This document shows, piece by piece, positions 57,801 to 64,000 of a stretch of DNA of 64,000 nucleotides. The notes below the pieces were generated by a model. The model worked only from the letters and a program-made list of their open reading frames with translations, was not told the origin of the DNA and ran no database searches. Each line of letters opens with the position of its first letter. The first letter of the stretch is position 1. The stretch spans positions 4,216,001 through 4,280,000 of the forward strand of contig NW_024468913.1 of the NCBI RefSeq assembly GCF_011745365.1, written 5' to 3'. The position numbers and the translations under genes were made by a program. Source of the stretch: Cryphonectria parasitica EP155 (lineage: Eukaryota; Ascomycota; Sordariomycetes; Diaporthales; Cryphonectriaceae).

Positions 57801-58790
57801 GGTTGGGGTCTTTGGAGGCTGTTGTGCCGGGGATGTCTTTGGAGGAGGGGGGAGGGGGTGTGGGGACAAGCTCGGGGCTGAGACGTTTGGTCGCGTAAAG
57901 AGGCAGGATGAGGTTGAGGGAACGTGCTGTCCCATGCAATCTCGGGCTCAGATTTGGCTAAATCCGCTGGCACGACTTTCCCGCCAAAACATGTTTTCAG
58001 CTAACAAGAGATTCTACTAGCATTGGTTATATCACAACTTGATAGATTCTTAAATGCTGAAGATTGTAATTTCCTATCGTGGACATCATGTCGATCAAGT
58101 TAGTTTATTTTTACAAAGGAAATAATTAAATGATAATCAGTACATCAAGCCTGGTACAGAGAGTTCGAACCAGGACTCCGGATGGACGACTGGCGAACAC
58201 TAGGCAGAGGCTCTGTCATCCGTCGAAGGAAAAAAAAAATGCAGTATCAGTTGTTATTCTACTGCCTAAAGAGGAGGGAGGGAAAGGAAATAAAGCCAAA
58301 GGAGCATCTGGCGTGCTTGTAACTACGAGTCGATCCCCACACTTACACGTTCTTCATCAGACTTGCCGCCAGCCCCCCATTGTTTATCGTTGATACTAGT
58401 ATTCCACCCTGAAGATCGTGACTTCACATCCTATCAGTATGGGATGGTATTTCTTTACGAAGTGAAAAAATCATTTGTGTGCAGATGTCGTAAACAAGTG
58501 GGGCGTAAACAGCTGCCCAGGTTGATTTCATGTAAGAATGAACGCCACGTAGGTAAGCTGTCAGCAAGTCGGTGGCAGTGTTCTGCAGAACGTTCTGTTC
58601 ATGCCTTACCCCGCCCCTGTACATGACCAGATCTCCATAAGGCTGGCATGAGATTTTGTCCTATATCTTATCATTGTCACTTAATATTCAAGGCTTTGCT
58701 CCTTCAGGCGTCTCTCAGACGACGTCTCTGAATGCTCATCATCCTCCAGAAGATGCATCAAGTAGACAGGGCAGTACTTACTATCTTACA
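57801..58790. other. Shared upstream region of the DUF4604 and NLR genes
   Basis: These divergent genes are about 1 kb apart. There is no supported coding sequence, although a tRNA-like B-box match was examined near 58155-58185 and rejected. Confidence 0.45.
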
Positions 58791-61658
58791 ATGGAGGCTG
58801 TCACTGCAGTCGGTCTAGCGAGCAATGTGGCTCAGTTTCTTTCACACGGCATCACTGGACTGCGGCTGTTCAAGGAAATAATCAGCAACGCAGATGGCAC
58901 ACCAAAGCACATCAGCGAACTCCAAGACATCACCAATCATATGACCCAGACCTTGGATGGCATCAAGGAAACTCAGGCTCTGATCTCGAGGGATATCGAA
59001 CGTGACAGAACTCTTCTGAGCATTGTTGACAGGTCCCTAGAATTGTGCAGGAAGGTCGACCAGATCCTCAAGAGTATCCATACGAAGCACCTCAATGGGA
59101 AGCTACGCTTCATGGAAGGGGCCTACAGGGCGGCGCGGGCAATGTATAAGAAGGAAGAGCTTGAGCAGCTTTCAGTTCGTCTTCTCAGTTTACGAACAGA
59201 AGTTTCATCTCATCTTATTATTTTGATTGAGTAAGTGCTTATTACATAATGTCACAGAGTCCTCGTGATCCTGTTATATGGGCTGTAGCTGAATATCGGA
59301 CCAAGACAACAGCAACGTGACATACAACAAAATCTACGAAAATTCTTTGACGACACTGACATCTACCGTGAGCTTTTCGGACAACACATGGGTAGCTCAA
59401 TGCAATACCTTAGAAATATAGAAAAGAGGCTCGACACCTTGGCAGTGGACAAGAACAACTTGTGGGCCGATGGCAGGGCCGTCTTGAACTGGAAGGACGA
59501 GCGGCCCATTGTGAACGAAGGGCCGGAATCGACCGCATTACGTGCCTATGTACGCAACGTTGAGAACTTCTACAGCACTAGCGTTGTTAAAAAGGCTGAA
59601 GAGAAGCGCAAATCAATATTACAGACCCTCAACTTCGACCAGCTTCATGAACGCGAGCTCGCAATTCCCGAGGCGCACCGAAGAACGTTTCAATGGATCT
59701 TCAGCTCCAATATGGACCAAGGGCGGAGTTTTCTGGAGTGGCTGCGTACCCAGAACGGCGTCTTCTGGATCAATGGAAAGGCTGGTTCTGGGAAATCAAC
59801 CTTGATGAAGTTCATCACCGAGCATAGGATCACCAACAACTGTTTGGAGGAGTGGGCGGATCCTTTCGCCTACAAGCTTGCTATCGCGAAGCATTATTTC
59901 TGGAGTCCCGGAGTCACGATCCAAAAATCCCAGGAGGGTTTGCTCCGCTCTTTGCTTCTCCAGATCCTCAACCAGCATCCATACCTTATCGAGTCTGTCT
60001 GCGAGGACCGCTGGTCTGCTGACTATACCGAAAGTTTCACTCCTTGGACTTGGGCTCGTCTTTCAAAGGCTATGATGGCTTTGGCCCAACCAAAAAAGCA
60101 CGGTCAAGCTGCCAAACCAGGCAGGATTCTCAGAATCTGCCTCTTCATCGACGGACTGGATGAATACGAGGGTGACCACACTGATCTGATAGAATTTCTA
60201 TTCCGCCTATCCAGATCACCTAACGTCAAAATCTGCACATCCAGCCGGGCTTGGATAGAGTTCGCGGATGCATTCGACAGCAGCCAATGGAAGATGTGTA
60301 TGCACGAACTGACGAGCCCTGACATCCGTCAATTTGTCCAAGACAGCTTGGAGGGACATGCAAGATTCAAGAGGTTACAGATCAGATCTAGAGATGCAGC
60401 GTCCGACTTGATAAGGAGGATCATCAGCAGATCCGAAGGAGTCTTTCTCTGGGTGTACTTGGTCGTTCGCTCTCTGCTACGAGGCCTTCGAAATGAGGAC
60501 AATCTCTCGACATTACGACAAAGAGTAGATGCTCTCCCTTCGGATCTTGAGAAGTTTTTCGAACGGATCCTCAGCTCAGTGGAGGACATTTATCGGGAGC
60601 GAGCAGCACGACTCTTCCTTACGCTATCCTACGCGAGGAGATCGTTTCCCGTATTCACATTTCTCTTCTTCAACTTCGACCAACAACCTGTTGAAGCCCA
60701 GGCACAGGAGCTGGCATTTCTCGGCGACTGGCCGCGTGTGGACTCGGCGCCTCTAGATACCCTGTTGACAAAGAAACGGCAGCTGATCGCTCAGTGCAAG
60801 GACATGATCCACATCGCACCAGATTCTCATGCGCCAGTGCTGTTTGGCGAGAGGGTATCATTTTTGCATAGGACCATTGTCGACTATATCCATACGGAGC
60901 AAACCTCGGCATACTTGCACCAGCTTGCCGGCGATTTTGACCCCAGAACCCTTCTTTTCGACGCATATCTCGGCCAGAGCAGAGCGCTGATGGGACAGCA
61001 CCGTCTTTCTTACATCAAACCTAACCTTCGACAATGGGTTCTTGCCTGCTTGTTTTACGCGTACGAGATTGAGGTGTCTTCATCCGAGCCATGTAAACAA
61101 GTGAATGAAGGCTTGGATGAACTCGAGAAAATCGTGTCACAAACATTCGCTAGGTGGGACTTCTCGGAGGGCATGTTGACCATCTTGGGTGAAAAGTTCT
61201 CCAATCTCATCCAATTGGCAGCGAAATGCGACCTAGCAACCTATGTACAGCACAGGCTTCCAGATGCCACAGCCGATACACTCGACGAGGTCGCTCCAGG
61301 GTGGCGTTCGCCGTATTCCATTGTACAAGACGCCGACTTCGAAATGCGCCCAAACGAAGGCTTCTCCTGGAGAATTGGCCAGAGAATGAAGACTTCCGAG
61401 ATACACGCTCAACCACCTGGCATCCCGGGCTCACCAGCCTCGGAGCTTGCATATCCCCGGACGACTGTGCGAGGTAGGGAAATGCCCATGGCATCCACAG
61501 AGCATGAGGATGCGTCGACGAGCCCGCAAACCCAGCGGGACGTAGGAGAAGGAAGAGCCTGTCCCTTGCCGTGTGACTCTTTGACACCAAATGGTTCGGA
61601 GGTCCGGAAGAGGAGGCGTGGCAAGTTATTGCGAATGGTAGTAGACATTTTCCATTAA
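58791..61658 (+). CDS. STAND NTPase / NACHT NLR-like protein
   Basis: Exons 58791-59230 and 59306-61658 (75-nt intron, GTAAGT donor, phase 2) give 930 residues. The N-terminal ~170 residues (MEAVTAVGLASNVAQFLSHG, LRLFKEIISNADGTPKHISE) match the helical N-terminal domain common in fungal STAND proteins. The NACHT core has Walker A GKAGSGKST at about 304-312 and Walker B LFIDGLDEY at about 426-434, then TSSRAW (sensor) and GVFLWVYLVVRSLLRGL. A DUF7791-like region follows, with the hallmark VSFLHRTIVDYIHTE. No ankyrin, WD40 or TPR repeats are seen; the tail is Pro/Ser-rich and basic. Fungal NLRs are linked to non-self recognition and regulated cell death. The copia element begins 36 bp after the stop, probably within the 3' UTR. 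Confidence 0.9.
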
Positions 61659-61694
61659 ACTGCGTACCGTTCTCTGCAGAAAATTAAGAGAATT

Positions 61695-61927
61695 TGTCGG
61701 AATAAAGGCATTGGTCTCATGTGGGTGAAAGGGCCCTTCAGGCCCCTGACACCAGGGCCCTTTCACTAGGTTTCAGGCTAGCCGGCCCTTTGTTGTACTT
61801 TTCCTATAGAAACGGGTGCACCAGTACCTCTGGCCCCAGGATAGTTAGAAGGATTAGTGCAAGAAATCGATGACCTGGCTTTTCACCCATCCTTCACCCC
61901 GATGAGTTCACTGCCCCACATTTGACA
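61695..61927 (+). repeat. 5' LTR of the copia-type retrotransposon
   Basis: The 233-bp segment begins TGTC and ends GACA, so the termini are complementary TG...CA ends. It is followed at once by the tRNA-complementary primer site. It contains a perfect 12-bp inverted repeat (61725-61736 and 61755-61766). The 3' LTR lies outside the window, so the boundaries rest on termini and primer-site position alone. The five bases before it (GAATT) would be the target duplication. Confidence 0.8.
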
Positions 61928-61939
61928 GGTTATGAGCCC
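61928..61939 (+). promoter_or_regulatory. Primer-binding site, matches tRNA-Met anticodon arm
   Basis: GGTTATGAGCCC directly abuts the LTR end. Its complement, GGGCTCATAACC, corresponds to the anticodon stem-loop (CAU anticodon) of initiator tRNA-Met in fungi as I recall it, not to the tRNA 3' end. Drosophila copia uses such an internal half-tRNA primer. Confidence 0.75.
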
Positions 61940-62018
61940 GGCTTAGCTCAAGCCACACACACGTTTCCTCACACACTATCGCAAGCCTCGCCGGCGCGGC
62001 GCCGGGTCCCCGGACAGC

Positions 62019-64000
62019 ATGGACCCAGAGCAGGCCGAGGGTGTGACCACGAGATCTGCCGCAGCGAAAGCCAAGGCCAGGGCTGAGGCCACGATAGGCC
62101 CAGCTATCAAGGATGAAGACGTCGACTGGACTGAGATCCAGCTGGACAAGACCCAGATGTTGACAGCGACGAACTATCGCACCTGGAAGGTCACAGTAGC
62201 CAGCATGATGGATCTGGCTGGCATCCCACAAGCCGAGGATGCAGTCCTCACGCCTAAGGCTGATCAGCGCCTGGGTGTGAGGCTCAGGAAGACAATCTCA
62301 ACGGATATCCTGAAGCGATTCGCCAACATCACCTCTGGCATGGAGCTTTGGCAGGCCTTGCTGGACACGTACGGCACTACAGGCCCTGCTAGCCAGATGT
62401 CCTGGTTCTGCGAGCTGATGAACCTGAAGCTCAAAAACGACCCTATTGAGTATTGCTCAAAGTTCAGGAGCCTCGTTGCCGATATCCACGGAGCGAATGT
62501 GCCGTTTGCAGGCACCCTTGCATGCTTGATGTTTGTACAAGGCGTCTCCCAAGCCCGCCCTGAGTGGGCAGCACGCGCCAGAACGACCCTCAGGACGACC
62601 CCCTCTACCCCCCTATCAGATCTAATTAGCGACCTCACCGACGAGTTCGTGGTACAAGAGGCTGGAAAGGGCGGAAGCAAGGAGGGGAAGAAGGCGATGA
62701 ACTCTACCTCAGGCTCGAAGACACGAGACAGCTGGAAGAAGGATGTAGAATGCCATAACTGTGGCAAAAAGGGCCACATCAAGAGGGAGTGCCGGAAAAA
62801 GGGCGGAGGCGCTTACAACCCAGATAACAGCGATGGTAAGGGAGAGAAGAGAAGGAAAAGCGACCAAAACAAGGAAGGAGGAGCGTTCCAGGCATCGTCT
62901 GAACAGAGCGCCCAAACCAGCAACCAGGCTGCACCTCCTCACCCGTTCAACCACCCTATTGGAGGCCCAACAAGCTGTGCTGTAAGCGCATCGACTCCTG
63001 AGGGCTCCTGGCAGCGCATCTGCGAGACTCTGGACCGCCATCTCGAGGCTATCGATAGACCCGCTGAAGGAGATGGTATGCCTGGCCCTGAGATGGCAAT
63101 GGTAGCCCAAACATACAGCAGCAACAGCCTGACGCCTGCCCTGAGGAACCGCTGGCTGTACGATACAGGCTCTGATATCCACATCGTCAACACTGAGCTC
63201 TGGTACCTTCCAGGCCGATGGACCAAGATCGACAGGAAGGAAGCTATTATGACGGGCGGCGGACCAGTATACCCAACAGCTGTAGGCGTGGCTCGGCTGC
63301 CCCTGAAGACAGGCCACTCGAAGATCGATGAACGAGTCGTTGAACTGATGTACTGTGTGCTGATCGATGGCTTCCCTATCAACATCTTCAGCGGAGAACG
63401 ACTGTACCTCAGCGGAGGGTACAGCTCGAGAACTGACGGCAAGGACGTCCTCTTCGATGGAAAAGGCGGGTGGATCACGATGCTCGACGTACCAAGATGG
63501 GGGTTCTTCATGAACGTAATTGGGAACCCGCCACAAGAGCGATGCCCGCACCAAAAACAGATCCAGGCTACGATGGCCACGCTGAGCGACGAGGAAAAGA
63601 AGCATCTCAAGCTCTGGCACCGCCGCCTAGGGCATCCAAGCCCAGAACGGCTCGCGAAGACTATCGAGGCGAGCACTGGAGTGCAGATCAACCCCGAGAA
63701 GGTCGAGTATCTGCCGTGCAACGTATGCAACGAGGCAACAGCCCCACGATACCAGTCCCACGATCCTATGGCCCGAGAAGAAGAGGCTGCTGCAGGCATC
63801 CACATCGACGTCGTCACAGTGACCCCTATCTCGATCCGAGGATATCGGTATGCATATCTGATGATTGATGATGCCACGCGATACAAGATTGTTGGGTTCG
63901 GAACCAAGAAGAATGAGGTTCTGGACAGCATCAAGGCAACCATCAGAATCCTCAGCACACAGACACAGAGGACGATGAAGTGGATCAAGCTTGATGGAGG
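62019..64000 (+). CDS. Copia-type Gag-Pol polyprotein, C-terminally cut by the window edge
   Basis: The frame opens at ATG 62019 (MDPEQAEGVTTRSAAAKAKA) and stays open to the edge (660 codons). Gag has the UBN2-like region with NYRTWKVTVASMM and ELWQALLDTYG. The CCHC zinc knuckle is CHNCGKKGHIKREC. The protease carries LYDTGSDIHIV with the D-T-G triad. The gag-pre-integrase zinc finger has LWHRRLGHPS and LPCNVCNEA (HHCC). The integrase core begins IHIDVVTVTP and continues YAYLMIDDATRYKIVGFGTK, giving the first catalytic Asp residues. The start is preceded by 79 nt after the primer site. There is no gag stop, so Gag and Pol appear to be one continuous reading frame in the visible part. Confidence 0.93.
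   Translation, partial: MDPEQAEGVTTRSAAAKAKARAEATIGPAIKDEDVDWTEIQLDKTQMLTATNYRTWKVTVASMMDLAGIPQAEDAVLTPKADQRLGVRLRKTISTDILKRFANITSGMELWQALLDTYGTTGPASQMSWFCELMNLKLKNDPIEYCSKFRSLVADIHGANVPFAGTLACLMFVQGVSQARPEWAARARTTLRTTPSTPLSDLISDLTDEFVVQEAGKGGSKEGKKAMNSTSGSKTRDSWKKDVECHNCGKKGHIKRECRKKGGGAYNPDNSDGKGEKRRKSDQNKEGGAFQASSEQSAQTSNQAAPPHPFNHPIGGPTSCAVSASTPEGSWQRICETLDRHLEAIDRPAEGDGMPGPEMAMVAQTYSSNSLTPALRNRWLYDTGSDIHIVNTELWYLPGRWTKIDRKEAIMTGGGPVYPTAVGVARLPLKTGHSKIDERVVELMYCVLIDGFPINIFSGERLYLSGGYSSRTDGKDVLFDGKGGWITMLDVPRWGFFMNVIGNPPQERCPHQKQIQATMATLSDEEKKHLKLWHRRLGHPSPERLAKTIEASTGVQINPEKVEYLPCNVCNEATAPRYQSHDPMAREEEAAAGIHIDVVTVTPISIRGYRYAYLMIDDATRYKIVGFGTKKNEVLDSIKATIRILSTQTQRTMKWIKLDG

Larger units (their letters stand above)
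61695..64000 (+). mobile_element. Ty1/copia LTR retrotransposon, 5' part, running off the window
   Basis: An LTR, primer site and open gag-pol frame follow one another in the + direction. The visible 2.3 kb has no stop codons or frameshifts in the coding part, suggesting a recent, potentially active copy. The gag, protease, gag-pre-integrase, integrase order is that of Pseudoviridae/copia. Reverse transcriptase, RNase H and the 3' LTR must lie beyond 64000. Confidence 0.93.

Noticed and set aside
58150..58240. tRNA-like B-box (GGTTCGAAC on the - strand) near the NLR promoter
   Set aside because: The flanking bases do not form the T-stem, no paired acceptor or anticodon arm could be built, and the neighbouring homopolymer lies on the wrong side for a Pol III terminator.
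62709..63988. Long - frames (303 and 349 codons) across the retrotransposon
   Set aside because: Antisense to an uninterrupted gag-pol frame with clear zinc-knuckle, protease and integrase motifs.

Overview
The window looks like nuclear DNA of a filamentous ascomycete (Pezizomycotina, probably Sordariomycetes-like). Genes are split by short GT-AG introns, mostly 58-125 nt, with CTGAC/CTAAC-type branch sites. Leaders are CT-rich, microsatellites are frequent, and the gene set is typical of mould genomes: Mdm10, GPI-anchored CRH transglycosidase, GT15 mannosyltransferase, DUF7719, DUF4604, a STAND/NACHT NLR and a Ty1/copia element. I resolved exon structures by hand from reading frame, splice signals and family motifs. 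There is no transcript support.

Layout. 0-5 kb: a small membrane protein (+) and an NmrA-like oxidoreductase (-) whose stop codons are 2 bp apart, then a sterol-methyltransferase-like enzyme (-). 5-9.9 kb: gene-poor DNA with purine-rich tracts. 9.9-26.2 kb: a dense block with a seven-exon Fat1-like acyl-CoA synthetase (-), ribosomal protein eS19 (+), Mdm10 (-), an ankyrin-deaminase fusion (-), a D-threonine-aldolase/D-serine-dehydratase-like enzyme (-), a beta-propeller lactonase (-) and a CRH cell-wall transglycosidase (-). 28.9-32.1 kb: a Q/H/A-rich Myb-domain protein (-), perhaps with a distant 5' exon. 32.1-44.0 kb: about 12 kb without a convincing intact gene, carrying microsatellites and a few protein-like fragments. 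44.0-52.7 kb: a second Myb/SANT-like protein (+), dihydroxy-acid dehydratase (+) and a GT15 mannosyltransferase (-). 55.8-64 kb: an orphan 203-residue protein (+), a DUF4604 protein (-), an NLR (+), and the 5' part of an apparently intact copia retrotransposon (+) inserted 36 bp after the NLR stop and running off the window.

The genes do not form one pathway and no biosynthetic cluster is evident. Housekeeping functions (translation, ERMES/mitochondrial outer membrane, lipid activation, branched-chain amino acids, cell wall and glycosylation) are mixed with accessory or defence-like genes. The most interesting locus is the ankyrin-deaminase gene at 17.5-19.4 kb. Once spliced it keeps a full zinc-deaminase signature (HAE and PCxxC), with the PCxxC loop on its own 27-nt exon. 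Other notable points are an 8-nt microexon behind a GC-AG intron in the dihydroxy-acid dehydratase gene, and a copia primer-binding site that matches the anticodon arm of tRNA-Met.
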